This document shows, in pieces, positions 8,259-16,153 of a DNA stretch of 27,292 bases (position 1 is the stretch's first letter; every line of letters starts with the position of its first letter). The notes below the pieces were generated by a model that was not told the origin of the DNA, did not search any database, and was given only the letters and a program-made list of their open reading frames with translations. A program made the position numbers and the translations under genes. Source of the stretch: Acidiferrobacter sp. (GTDB lineage Bacteria > Pseudomonadota > Gammaproteobacteria > Acidiferrobacterales > Acidiferrobacteraceae); assembly GCA_027335965.1 (NCBI GenBank), contig DAHWGZ010000007.1, positions 1-27,292 of the forward strand. Reading direction: 5' to 3'.

Positions 8259-8288
8259 TTGACAAAAGCGCCATGATCGTCGAAGTTT
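8259..8288 (+). promoter_or_regulatory. Possible promoter of the second EAL gene
   Basis: A perfect -35 TTGACA (8259-8264) stands in the 164-bp gap between the two EAL genes. The best -10 at 18 bp (AAGTTT, 8283-8288) is poor, so this may be an activator-dependent promoter or chance. Confidence 0.25.
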
Positions 8289-8378
8289 ATGGTTCGGGCG
8301 CCAATATCCCACGGGCATAACGTCCGTTGGCAGGCGGGTCTCGCGTCCCCGCGAGCCTCGTCACGGGAGTCTTTCACT

Positions 8379-10571
8379 ATGAACGAAGACCTCGATCCCT
8401 TCGGGCGACACGCAGCCGATCTGTTGCGCGGGGCGCAAAAACACCTGCCGGATGTCGGTGATCAACTGATCGCGTCCTTTCAGCGCGGACTCTTTCGGCA
8501 CACCGGCCCCGGGGATGTCATAACCCTTCTGAGTCCCGAACAACTCGCGCTCGCGCAAGCGCGTCCGCTCGCGCTCCTGCGCCAACTCCTCGATCCCGAT
8601 CTCGACCGAAACACCCACGAACAGGAGGCGATGGCAAGCGGGGAGATCCACGGCTTCCTTGGCGTCAAATCAAGCTGGCTCGTCGACTCGTATGCGCTGT
8701 GCCTGGAACAGCTGCTGCAGCGCCTCGGCCCGTGGATCGGCGCGCCCGAGGAGCGCACGCGCATCCGCTCGGCCGTGACGATGCGCATCATGGCCAATCT
8801 CAACGCCCAGATGCGCGGGCGCGAGACGCTCGCGCTCGCGGAGCGGGAAGCGGTATCACGGATATCCGGCCTGCTCCAAGGCACCGTGATCTCCAATGAC
8901 CTGGTGCGGCAGGCCCTGAGCCACCTGACAGCCCTGCCCGGCATGGTCGCCGGCACCTTTGCGCGTCCCGATAGTCGCGGCGACATTCAATACGAGATCG
9001 TGGTTGGGGAGACGATGGAGCGCCACGTGGCCTCGCTGGTTGCCGCCGACGTCGTCCCGACCATCCGCGATGGCGAACCCTGCGGTCTCGGTCCCTCGGG
9101 CCGCGCCTGGCGCTCCAACCGCATCGAACAGACCCTCTCGATCGCCTCCGATATCATGCTTGCGCCCTGGCGGGAATACGCCCGCAAGCTCGGCTATGCC
9201 TCCCAGGCCACCATCCCGCTCGCGGACCGCGCCGGGTGCCCACGGGCGCTTCTGACCCTGTATCACCGCTGGCCCGGATATTTTGCGGCGCCAAGCCGCG
9301 TCAATCTGCTCGAGCAGGTACGCGCCACGCTCGAGACGGTGATTGCGCAAGGCGCGGCCTCGGGATCCGTCATCAACCATGCGGCGCGTACCGCCTACCG
9401 CGAGACCCTGAACCGCGGCGAGCTCGTGATGCTCTATCAACCCGTGATCGATCTGCGGTCCGGCAAGCTCGTGAAGGTCGAGGCGTTGGCGCGCCTCGAC
9501 AAACACGATGGAGGCTATGTCGCGCCCGGCGACTTCCTTCCGGCGTTCGGTGAACATGAATTGCGCCAGCTCTTCGCGCTTGGCCTGCGTCACGCGCTGC
9601 GGGATCTGCGCGACTGGCAGGGCCGGGGCCTCCACACGTCGGCGGCCATAAACCTGCCAACGCAGGCATTCGTCGATGACGAATACCTGCGTATCGCCCG
9701 CGACATCCTCAAAGACTCGCCCATAGAACCGGAACGCATCACCCTTGAGCTTCTCGAGACCGGTGAAATCGACAATAACCAAGCCCGCGCCAGGCTTTTG
9801 CCCCAATGGAAAGCGCTCGGCGTGCAACTCGCGCAAGACGATCTCGGGTCTGGATACAGCTCACTGATCCGCATGGAACAGTTGGGAGTGGACGACGTCA
9901 AGATCGACCATGGCCTCGTGCGCACCGCGGCGCAGGCGCCGCACAAGGCGCTGCGCTTCATCTATCACCTTACACATCTCGCGCACGACATCGGCATACG
10001 CGTTACCGTGGAGGGCCTGGAAACCGCGGGCCTCGTAGAGGCCGCCGCCATCCTCGGCGCGGACTTCGGGCAGGGCTATGCGATCGCGCGTCCCATGACC
10101 GCGCGCGACATGGCATGCTGGCGCCACGCACCGCTTGCCATCGAATCGCGCCACCCGCGCACCGCGCTCGGCGCCTATGCCGCCATGATCCTGCGCAACG
10201 CGCTCATGATCCTGGCCGGAACGCGGTCTGAATTCCTGCATGCCGTCCTGTCCGAACCGAGCGGGCTTGCTCACTACCTGCGCGCCCACGATCTTGAGAA
10301 GACCGACCTCGGCCGTGCGCATGCGCGGCTCCTTGGCTGCGCGCAGGCCGGCGCGCTGTCAGCGGATTATGGAGGCGCCCACCAGGCCGTGGAGGCCTTG
10401 CTGCGCGCCCACATCGTCACGGAGGCATCAGCGATATCGGCCTCCGACCCCCGCCCCACGGCCCGCGCGAGAACCGGCCACCTGCGAGCCGCGCAGATGA
10501 CGCCGCGGGCTACTGCGGATCGCGCCAATCCGCAGGCGCGCCCAAGCCGACGGCATGCGCGCCCATCGTGA
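8379..10571 (+). CDS. c-di-GMP phosphodiesterase: globin-coupled sensor + GAF + EAL + C-terminal extension (paralogue)
   Basis: A 730-residue paralogue of the preceding gene in the same domain order. The N-terminal region keeps the globin-coupled-sensor motif GEIHGFLGV with His91 at the proximal-ligand position, so this copy may bind haem and sense O2, NO or CO. GAF lies at about 165-330. The EAL domain carries Glu368 (KVEALARL), the AINLPTQ Asn, the ELLET Glu, Asp487/Asp488 (QDDLGSG), the VKID Lys, the VEGLE Glu and the GQGY Gln, so it should be active. The C-terminal extension shares HPxTALGAYA and 'AH..(L/V)E.LLR..I' with the first copy. The start ATG at 8379 has GGGAG nine bases upstream; an in-frame ATG at 8289 lacks one. 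The two genes look like a tandem duplication that then diverged in sensing. Confidence 0.9.
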   Translation: MNEDLDPFGRHAADLLRGAQKHLPDVGDQLIASFQRGLFRHTGPGDVITLLSPEQLALAQARPLALLRQLLDPDLDRNTHEQEAMASGEIHGFLGVKSSWLVDSYALCLEQLLQRLGPWIGAPEERTRIRSAVTMRIMANLNAQMRGRETLALAEREAVSRISGLLQGTVISNDLVRQALSHLTALPGMVAGTFARPDSRGDIQYEIVVGETMERHVASLVAADVVPTIRDGEPCGLGPSGRAWRSNRIEQTLSIASDIMLAPWREYARKLGYASQATIPLADRAGCPRALLTLYHRWPGYFAAPSRVNLLEQVRATLETVIAQGAASGSVINHAARTAYRETLNRGELVMLYQPVIDLRSGKLVKVEALARLDKHDGGYVAPGDFLPAFGEHELRQLFALGLRHALRDLRDWQGRGLHTSAAINLPTQAFVDDEYLRIARDILKDSPIEPERITLELLETGEIDNNQARARLLPQWKALGVQLAQDDLGSGYSSLIRMEQLGVDDVKIDHGLVRTAAQAPHKALRFIYHLTHLAHDIGIRVTVEGLETAGLVEAAAILGADFGQGYAIARPMTARDMACWRHAPLAIESRHPRTALGAYAAMILRNALMILAGTRSEFLHAVLSEPSGLAHYLRAHDLEKTDLGRAHARLLGCAQAGALSADYGGAHQAVEALLRAHIVTEASAISASDPRPTARARTGHLRAAQMTPRATADRANPQARPSRRHARPS

Positions 10572-10586
10572 TCACCTGACCGGCCC

Positions 10587-10609
10587 GCGCGCCTTTGCAA
10601 GTCGCGCGC
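10587..10609. repeat. Small dyad repeat, copy 2 (downstream of second EAL gene)
   Basis: GCGCGC, centre CTTTGCAAGTC, GCGCGC, 15 bp past the stop of the second EAL gene; 20 of 23 positions match the copy at 6042-6064. It might act as a weak terminator. The rest of 10572-10802 holds no gene I can support. Confidence 0.5.
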
Positions 10610-10802
10610 CTGGAGCCCGACATGCGGGTGTCACCGGATCTTAACACCCGCGTAAAGTGAGCCCGGCATGATGACCTCGTCCTGGAAAGCCGCCAATCCA
10701 CGCGCCAGGACCGAGATGCCAGGGAATGGCGGGCGCAGGGATGCGCGTCTTTGTCATATCCGCGAAGCGCCATGCGCCTCACCAAGGCCCTGCGCCGCGC
10801 GC

Positions 10803-11501
10803 TCATCGGCACCATGGAATGGTGATGTGGCGAGCCGCGAACCTGGGGTCAACCGGCGTATGGTAAGGAATCACCCCCAGGCATGGCGCCGGCAAATGAT
10901 CGCGCAGGCCCTCGAGCGTTCCAGCCGCCAGATCGGGCACCAGCATGGTACCGACCCAGCCGGCCAACACCAGGCCGCGGGCGATAATCGCCTCGTGGGT
11001 CAAAAGGGCGTGATTGATCGCGCCCAGGCGCAGGCCCACGACGAGCACCACGGGCAGGCCCAGGGCGCGCGCCAGATCGGCAAAGCCCTCGTTGGCCGTC
11101 AACGGCACAAGCAGCCCTCCCGCACCCTCGACCACGACGCGATCGACCCCGCGCGATGCCTCTTGCACGAAGCGGACGACCGCCTCGAGATCGATGGCGC
11201 ACCCCGCCTGAGCGGCCGCGAAGTGCGGGGCGATGGCCGGCCGGAAGGCATACAAGGCACACGCCTCCATGGTGCGTGGCGGCACGCTCGCCTGCCGCAA
11301 CGCCTCGACGTCCTCATAGACCCCGCCCGCGGTCATCCCCGAGACGATGGGCTTGAGCCCCGCGACCCGCTCACCCCGCGCGGCATAGCCCAAGACGAGC
11401 GCCGTGCTCACGAGCGTCTTTCCCACGCCGGTATCCGTGCCCGTCACAAAAATACGCCGTTCACGGCAAGCACCCCCTCGGCTCGGCCCGCCAGGACGCA
11501 T
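10803..11501 (-). CDS. bioD: ATP-dependent dethiobiotin synthetase
   Basis: Closes the ureido ring of dethiobiotin from 7,8-diaminopelargonate, CO2 and ATP, the penultimate step of biotin synthesis. The 232-residue protein has the P-loop GTDTGVGKT (21-29), GLKPIVSG with the substrate-binding Lys, VEGAGGLLVPL (the BioD glycine-rich motif binding DAPA), and LGAINHALLT. Length is normal for BioD. The ATG at 11501 is the only good in-frame start, with no obvious ribosome-binding site. It begins 39 bp past the pyrC stop, so it is probably read with pyrC. No other bio gene is present in the window, so this is a detached biotin gene. Confidence 0.93.
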   Translation of the reverse strand: MRPGGPSRGGACRERRIFVTGTDTGVGKTLVSTALVLGYAARGERVAGLKPIVSGMTAGGVYEDVEALRQASVPPRTMEACALYAFRPAIAPHFAAAQAGCAIDLEAVVRFVQEASRGVDRVVVEGAGGLLVPLTANEGFADLARALGLPVVLVVGLRLGAINHALLTHEAIIARGLVLAGWVGTMLVPDLAAGTLEGLRDHLPAPCLGVIPYHTPVDPRFAARHITIPWCR

Positions 11502-11540
11502 CCACGGAAAACCGCGCGTCCACGCCCGCGCCCGCCACGC

Positions 11541-12593
11541 TCACGCCCCGGTCTCGGCGATGCGAAAGCCGACATGTCCCCCGGCCCGGAACGGGACCAG
11601 GGTATCGGCGATACCAGCCGGCGCGAGATCGATCTCCTCTGGCACCGGCCACGACTCCTCGATGAGCGTGATGCGCCCGCCGTTTGCCGCAAGCCCGTAG
11701 AAGGCCGGACCATGAAGGCTCGCGAAGCCCTCGAGCCGCTCCAGCGCGCCGGCCGCCTTAAAGGCCTCGGCATAGAGCTCGATACCGGCATGCGCGGTGT
11801 AGAGGCCCGCGCAACCGCACGCCGCCTCTTTCGCGCGCCGCGCATGGGGCGCGCTATCGGTGCCGAGAAAGAACTTGGGGCTCCCCGAGATCGCGGCCGC
11901 CACCAGCGCCTCGCGGTGGCGCTCGCGCTTTAAGACCGGCAGGCAATAGGCGTGCGGACGAATGCCGCCTTGGAACATGGCATTGCGATTCAACAGCAGA
12001 TGATGGGCGGTAAGGGTCGCGGCAACCGTGGCCGGCGCTGCGGCCACGAACTCCACCCCGTCGCGGGTGGTCACGTGCTCCAAGACGACCTTGAGGCGCG
12101 GGAAGCGCGCAACGACCCTCTGAAGTATGCGATCGATGAAGACCGCCTCGCGATCGAAAACATCGACCGCGGGATCGGTAACCTCGCCATGCACGAGCAA
12201 GGGCACGCCCACGGCCTCCATGGCGGCGAGCGCGTCGTCACACCGTTCGATGTCGGTCACGCCGAAGTCCGAATGGGTCGTGGCGCCCGCCGGGTAATAC
12301 TTCACGGCATGAACAAAACCACTGGCCTTGGCGCGCTCCATCTCGGCGGCCGGGGTGTTGTCGGTCAGATACAGCGTCATCAAGGGCTCGAAGGCCGATC
12401 CCGGCGGGCGCGCCGCCGGGATCCGGTCGCGATAAGCGCGGGCCTCGGCCACGGTGCGCACCGGCGACTTCAGGTTGGGCATCACGATTGCGCGCGCGAA
12501 ACGCCGCGCGGTGTCCGGCAGGACGGCGCGCAACATGGCCTCGTCGCGCACATGGACATGCCAGTCGTCGGGACGTATCAATGTAAGCGGCAC
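11541..12593 (-). CDS. pyrC: Dihydroorotase, class II (homodimeric)
   Basis: Cyclises N-carbamoyl-aspartate to dihydroorotate in pyrimidine synthesis. The 350-residue length and motifs are those of E. coli-type PyrC: metal ligands His12 and His14 in DDWHVHVRD, the lysine that becomes carbamylated, Lys98 (KYYPAGATTHSD), His135 (LLVHGE), His173 (LEHVTT), NRNAMFQGGIRPH, and the catalytic Asp in FLGTDSAPH. The start codon is GTG at 12593 with AGGGA six bases upstream. It lies 73 bp past fghA and 39 bp before bioD on the same strand. Confidence 0.96.
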   Translation of the reverse strand: MPLTLIRPDDWHVHVRDEAMLRAVLPDTARRFARAIVMPNLKSPVRTVAEARAYRDRIPAARPPGSAFEPLMTLYLTDNTPAAEMERAKASGFVHAVKYYPAGATTHSDFGVTDIERCDDALAAMEAVGVPLLVHGEVTDPAVDVFDREAVFIDRILQRVVARFPRLKVVLEHVTTRDGVEFVAAAPATVAATLTAHHLLLNRNAMFQGGIRPHAYCLPVLKRERHREALVAAAISGSPKFFLGTDSAPHARRAKEAACGCAGLYTAHAGIELYAEAFKAAGALERLEGFASLHGPAFYGLAANGGRITLIEESWPVPEEIDLAPAGIADTLVPFRAGGHVGFRIAETGA

Positions 12594-12666
12594 AGGGTTT
12601 CCCTAAAGGTTGATGCCACGCACCATGGTACGCCAACCGGCATCCTCGCGCGCGCCAATGCACCCG

Positions 12667-13518
12667 CTAGGCGCCGGCACCCAGATGGCGGGCATGGAAG
12701 GTCAAGTGCTCGCCTATGAAGCTCGCGATGAAAAAATAGCTGTGGTCATACCCCTTGTGCCAGCGCAGGGTGAGCGCCCCGCCGCCCAGACCCTCGAGCC
12801 ACTGGGTCTTCAGTTCGCGCTCGAGATAGGGGTCGTCGACCCCCTGATCCACGAGCATGGGCGCGACCGCCTGACCCTCGCGGGCCTGCAGAAGCGCCAC
12901 GGTATCGTAATCCCGCCAACGCGCCTCGTCGGCCCCGAGATAGGCGCCAAAGGCCTTTTGGCCCCATGGGGCGCGGCTCGGGGCGCACACCGGGGCGAAG
13001 GCCGACAGCGAGCGGTAACGATCGGCATGGCGCAACCCGATGGTCAAGGCGCCATGCCCGCCCATGGAGTGACCGCACAAGGCCTGGCGCGCGCCATCCA
13101 CGGGGAAAGCTGCGGCGATCAGCGCCGGAAGCTCCTCGGCGACATAGCGGCGCATCCGATAATGGCGATTCCAGGGGTCCTCGGTCGCATCCACATAGAA
13201 CGACGCGCCGCTACCGAGGTCCCAGTCGCGGGTCTCGTCGGGGATGCCGGTGCGCCGCGGGCTGGTGTCGGGCGCGACCAGGGCAAGCCCATGCTCCGCC
13301 GCGTAGCGCTGCGCCCCGGCCTTGATCATGAACGTCTCCTCGGTGCATGTGAGGCCCGCAAGAAAATAGACGACCGGCACGCGGCCGGCGGCGGCCTGCG
13401 GCGGCAGATAGATCGAGAAACGCATGGGCCCCCGGCAACTCTCCGAGGCATGCTCATAACGGATCACGCGCCCGCCAAAGCACGCGTGCTCCTCCAGAAG
13501 CTTCAGATCCGCGGCCAT
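12667..13518 (-). CDS. fghA: S-formylglutathione hydrolase
   Basis: Hydrolyses S-formylglutathione to formate and glutathione, the last step of glutathione-dependent formaldehyde detoxification. A 283-residue esterase-D-type alpha/beta hydrolase. The nucleophile is Ser151 in GHSMGGHGAL, the acid is Asp228 (DQGVDDPYL) and the base His259 (GYDHSYFF). The oxyanion-side motif FLAGLTCTEETF and the APDTSPR segment are also typical. The ATG at 13518 is two bases after the frmA stop, so the pair is co-translated. E. coli frmB and yeiG products carry the same activity; the name fghA is used because no frmR repressor gene accompanies it. Confidence 0.95.
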   Translation of the reverse strand: MAADLKLLEEHACFGGRVIRYEHASESCRGPMRFSIYLPPQAAAGRVPVVYFLAGLTCTEETFMIKAGAQRYAAEHGLALVAPDTSPRRTGIPDETRDWDLGSGASFYVDATEDPWNRHYRMRRYVAEELPALIAAAFPVDGARQALCGHSMGGHGALTIGLRHADRYRSLSAFAPVCAPSRAPWGQKAFGAYLGADEARWRDYDTVALLQAREGQAVAPMLVDQGVDDPYLERELKTQWLEGLGGGALTLRWHKGYDHSYFFIASFIGEHLTFHARHLGAGA

Positions 13519-13520
13519 GT

Positions 13521-14630
13521 TCAGTACGTCAACACGGTACGGATCGACTCACCCCGGTGCATGAGATCGAAGGCGGTATTGATCTCGGCAAGCGGCAGGG
13601 TGTGCGTGATCAGATCGTCGATATTGATCTTGCCCTCCATATACCAGTCGACGATCTTCGGCACATCGGTGCGCCCGCGGGCCCCTCCGAATGCCGAGCC
13701 CCGCCAGTTACGCCCGGTCACGAGCTGAAAGGGACGCGTCTTGATCTCCTCGCCGCTTCCCGCCACCCCGATGATGATGCTCGTGCCCCACCCCTTGTGG
13801 CAGCACTCCAGGGCCTGGCGCATGGTCGTCACATTCCCTATGCACTCGAAACTGAAATCCGCGCCGCCTTTCGTGATGCTCACGAGATAGGGCGCGAGAT
13901 CGCCCTCCACCTCGCGCGGGTTCACGAAGTGCGTCATGCCGAAGCGCTCGGCCATCGCGCGCTTATCGGGGTTGATATCGACGCCCACGATGCGGTCGGC
14001 CCCGGCCAGGCGCGCCCCCTGGATGACGTTCAGACCGATGCCCCCGAGACCGAACACCACGACGTTGTCGCCGGGGCGCACATTGGCGGTGTAGATCACC
14101 GCACCGATGCCGGTCGTGACCCCGCACCCGATGTAACAGACCTTGTCGAACGGGGCATCCTCGCGAATCTTCGCGAGCGCGATCTCGGGAAGGACCGTGT
14201 AATTGGCGAAGGTGCTGGTCCCCATGTAGTGGTAGAGGGGCTGGCCGCCGATGGAAAAGCGGCTGGTGCCGTCGGGCATCACGCCGCGCCCTTGGGTCGC
14301 GCGGATCGCCTGGCAGAGATTGGTCTTGCCGCTCAGGCAATATTCGCACTCGCGGCATTCGGGCGTGTACAGCGGGATGACGTGGTCACCGGGACGCAAC
14401 GACCGGACCCCGGGCCCCACGTCCACGACCACGCCCGCGCCCTCATGGCCCAGGATGGTGGGGAACAGCCCTTCGGGATCGCTGCCGGACAAGGTGAAGG
14501 CGTCGGTATGGCAGACCCCGGTGGCCTTGATCTCCACCAGCACCTCGCCGGCGCGAGGCCCGTCGAGTTGCACGGTCTCCACCACCAAAGGCCGGTCGGC
14601 CGCATAAGCGACCGCTGCGCGTACGTCCAT
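13521..14630 (-). CDS. frmA: S-(hydroxymethyl)glutathione dehydrogenase (class III alcohol dehydrogenase)
   Basis: Oxidises S-hydroxymethylglutathione, formed from formaldehyde and glutathione, with NAD. The 369-residue zinc MDR enzyme has catalytic-zinc ligands Cys40 (GVCHTD), His62 (GHEGAG) and a Cys in GCGVTTG, and structural-zinc ligands Cys92, Cys95, Cys98 and Cys106. The Rossmann motif GLGGIG and [19 protein letters not shown] follow as in class III enzymes. The ATG at 14630 matches the family start and has AAGGGGG five bases upstream; an in-frame upstream ATG (14735) would add unrelated residues. It is first in a run frmA-fghA-pyrC-bioD. Confidence 0.96.
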   Translation of the reverse strand: MDVRAAVAYAADRPLVVETVQLDGPRAGEVLVEIKATGVCHTDAFTLSGSDPEGLFPTILGHEGAGVVVDVGPGVRSLRPGDHVIPLYTPECRECEYCLSGKTNLCQAIRATQGRGVMPDGTSRFSIGGQPLYHYMGTSTFANYTVLPEIALAKIREDAPFDKVCYIGCGVTTGIGAVIYTANVRPGDNVVVFGLGGIGLNVIQGARLAGADRIVGVDINPDKRAMAERFGMTHFVNPREVEGDLAPYLVSITKGGADFSFECIGNVTTMRQALECCHKGWGTSIIIGVAGSGEEIKTRPFQLVTGRNWRGSAFGGARGRTDVPKIVDWYMEGKINIDDLITHTLPLAEINTAFDLMHRGESIRTVLTY

Positions 14631-14659
14631 GAGCACCCCCTTACGATTCAAAACGCTCA

Positions 14660-14688
14660 ATCGTACCCGCGCAGCACCATGCGGACAA
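14660..14688 (-). promoter_or_regulatory. Promoter of the frmA operon
   Basis: Minus-strand TTGTCC (14683-14688), a 17-bp spacer, and TACGAT (14660-14665). The predicted transcription start near 14653 leaves a short leader of ~22 nt that holds the frmA ribosome-binding site. I see no FrmR-type operator. Confidence 0.55.
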
Positions 14689-14918
14689 CCCGCCCCAGGC
14701 CCCAACGCGATCTCCCGAAATGCCCCAGGCGCCAAGGCCTACCGGGGTGTTGCGGCACGCATTTTGGGTCAAGGCGCGCGCCCCGGAAACGGCCCCGGGT
14801 GGCCGACGGATCGGCCTCTTCCCGACGGCTGCGCCATCCGGGGAAACGGCCCACCCGTGCCGTGGCCGCTTGCGGCTTGTCCACACCCTTTCGGTCGGTG
14901 GACCCCACCCCGAAAGCG

Positions 14919-14924
14919 CGTACA
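14919..14924 (+). promoter_or_regulatory. -10 hexamer ahead of the host-attachment gene
   Basis: TACAAT matches the sigma-70 -10 in five of six bases and lies ~130 bp upstream of the ATG at 15053. No good -35 is visible at 16-18 bp. The remaining part of the divergent gap (14690-15052) holds no gene I can support. Confidence 0.3.
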
Positions 14925-15052
14925 ATCGACCTTCATAGCGAAGCAAGCCATAGAGCGGCGCCGGTTGCGCGAGACCTCGACATGGGCCATCGCGACGGCA
15001 GCGTCGTGACCTGCTAACGGATCGATCTCAACAAACGAGGGAGCCGAGGCCT

Positions 15053-15595
15053 ATGGACTATACATGGATATTGGTCGCTGACCGGGCGCGTGCGCGCATC
15101 GTCGCCAAGCCCAACGTCATACCCAGCAATGGTCGCGACTGGGAGGAACTCGAACCCCTGGTGTATCCGGAGGGCCGCGTACCCGAACGCGCCCTATTGA
15201 CCGACAGGCCCGGACGCACCTTCGACCGCAAGGGTCCGGGACGCCATGCCATGACCACCGAGACAACCGCCAAGGAAGAGGCCGCGATACGCTTTGCGAA
15301 GACCTTGGCCCGGGTCCTGGACAAGGGGCGGACCAACCACCTGTATGAATCCCTCATCCTGGTCGCCGAACCCGGCTTCCTCGGCACCTTGCATGCCAAC
15401 CTGTCGGCGCAGACCGCCAAAAAGGTCATCGACACGATCCCGAAAGACCTCACCACGCGGCCCCACATAAGGAACTCACCCAAGACTTGCGCGCGCTTCT
15501 GCGTCCACGCGGATAGCGGATACCTCGAGCACAGGACCACGAGGCCCGCAATAACCAGGGACACCGGTCACGACAACCGTACGCAGACCATGTAG
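15053..15595 (+). CDS. Host-attachment / baeRF-like protein, probably frameshifted near its 3' end
   Basis: Residues 1-136 match the 'protein required for attachment to host cells' family (PF10116, related to bacterial release-factor-like proteins): WILVADRARARI, DRPGRTFDRKGPGRHAM, RFAKTLARVLD, ESLILVAEPGFLGTL and KVIDTIPKDLT. After KDLTTR the present frame runs into 44 unrelated residues (180 in all, where ~150 is usual). Adding one base to the CCCC run at 15461-15464 restores PHKELTQDLRALL and a stop at 15514-15516, giving ~154 residues, the family length and its usual KDLT..P.HEL ending. So either the gene carries a one-base deletion in a homopolymer or the assembly has an error there. The biochemical role of the family is poorly defined. 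Confidence 0.8.
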   Translation: MDYTWILVADRARARIVAKPNVIPSNGRDWEELEPLVYPEGRVPERALLTDRPGRTFDRKGPGRHAMTTETTAKEEAAIRFAKTLARVLDKGRTNHLYESLILVAEPGFLGTLHANLSAQTAKKVIDTIPKDLTTRPHIRNSPKTCARFCVHADSGYLEHRTTRPAITRDTGHDNRTQTM

Positions 15596-15635
15596 GGCTG
15601 TGACCGCGCCCCTATGGGTCGTGAGGGGCATTGCG

Positions 15636-15641
15636 TATAAT
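15636..15641 (+). promoter_or_regulatory. -10 box of the tRNA-Arg promoter
   Basis: A perfect TATAAT ends ten bases before the mature tRNA 5' end, the usual position for a stable-RNA promoter. The -35 region is unremarkable. Confidence 0.6.
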
Positions 15642-15650
15642 GCCCCGTCC

Positions 15651-15726
15651 GCCCCGGTAGCTCAGTGGATAGAGCGGCCGCCTCCTAAGCGGCAGGTCGC
15701 CGGTTCGATTCCGGCCCGGGGCACCA
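15651..15726 (+). tRNA. tRNA-Arg (anticodon CCU)
   Basis: Folds as a full cloverleaf. Acceptor stem GCCCCGG/CCGGGGC, D arm GCTC/GAGC, anticodon stem GCCGC/GCGGC with loop CTCCTAA (anticodon CCT, reading AGG), T arm GCCGG/CCGGC with TTCGATT loop, discriminator A and encoded CCA. The lower-GC region with an IS3 relic begins right after it, which fits use of this tRNA as an integration site. I found no second copy of its 3' end downstream. Confidence 0.97.
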
Positions 15727-15841
15727 TAAAATCCATGAGTTACAGATTGCCCCATCCTGTCATCTAAACCAAACGTCTGATCCTCCCCCGGTCTCCCGGA
15801 CACCCGGTTAAGAGAATACACTCTTGACCTGAGGTGAACGA

Positions 15842-16097
15842 ATGAAAGCCAAGCACCAAGCAAAGGAGGCGGCCCGCACGCGTTACGGTGACGAATTCAA
15901 ACAGCAGGCCCTGAAGCGCGCCGAGTGCGACGGGGTGGCCCTGGTGGCCCAGGACCTCGGGATCGCCGAGACCCAGATCCTACGGGCCTGGCGCCGCAAG
16001 CGCCGGGTCGCGGGGGCGGTCACTGAGGAACAAAGGCTTAAAGGATGCCGAAACCGCCCGGCTAAAACGGGACATGGCCCGCCTCGAACGAGGGTGA
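15842..16097 (+). pseudogene. Broken IS3-family transposase orfA
   Basis: The start reads as an IS3 OrfA helix-turn-helix protein: RYGDEFKQQALKRAECDGVA, VAQDLGIAETQILRAWRRK, TEEQRLK. A +1 base at 16043-16044 then throws the frame; dropping one G restores DAETARLKRDMARLER, the normal leucine-zipper continuation, which ends in TGA at 16095-16097. Homology stops there and no orfB follows, so only the left part of the element is left. The uncorrected frame would end at 16114 (90 residues). The left terminal repeat might begin with TGATCC near 15778, but I cannot prove it. Confidence 0.75.
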
Positions 16098-16153
16098 TTA
16101 CGGATGACTCATAACCATAGGTTGTTTCTGGTCATGTCATCAGGAAGCAAAGG

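Noticed and set aside
10510..10815. Minus-strand 101-residue frame after bioD
   Set aside because: Arg-rich translation with no motif, overlapping the 3' end of the second EAL gene and of bioD.
12610..13728. 372-residue plus-strand open frame across fghA and the frmA end
   Set aside because: Shadow of two well-identified minus-strand genes.
13557..15017. 486-residue plus-strand open frame opposite frmA
   Set aside because: Antisense shadow; FrmA zinc and Rossmann motifs are complete on the minus strand.
15651..15726. Attachment-site repeat of the tRNA 3' end downstream of the insert
   Set aside because: I searched by eye for the T-arm and acceptor sequence up to the window end and found no second copy.
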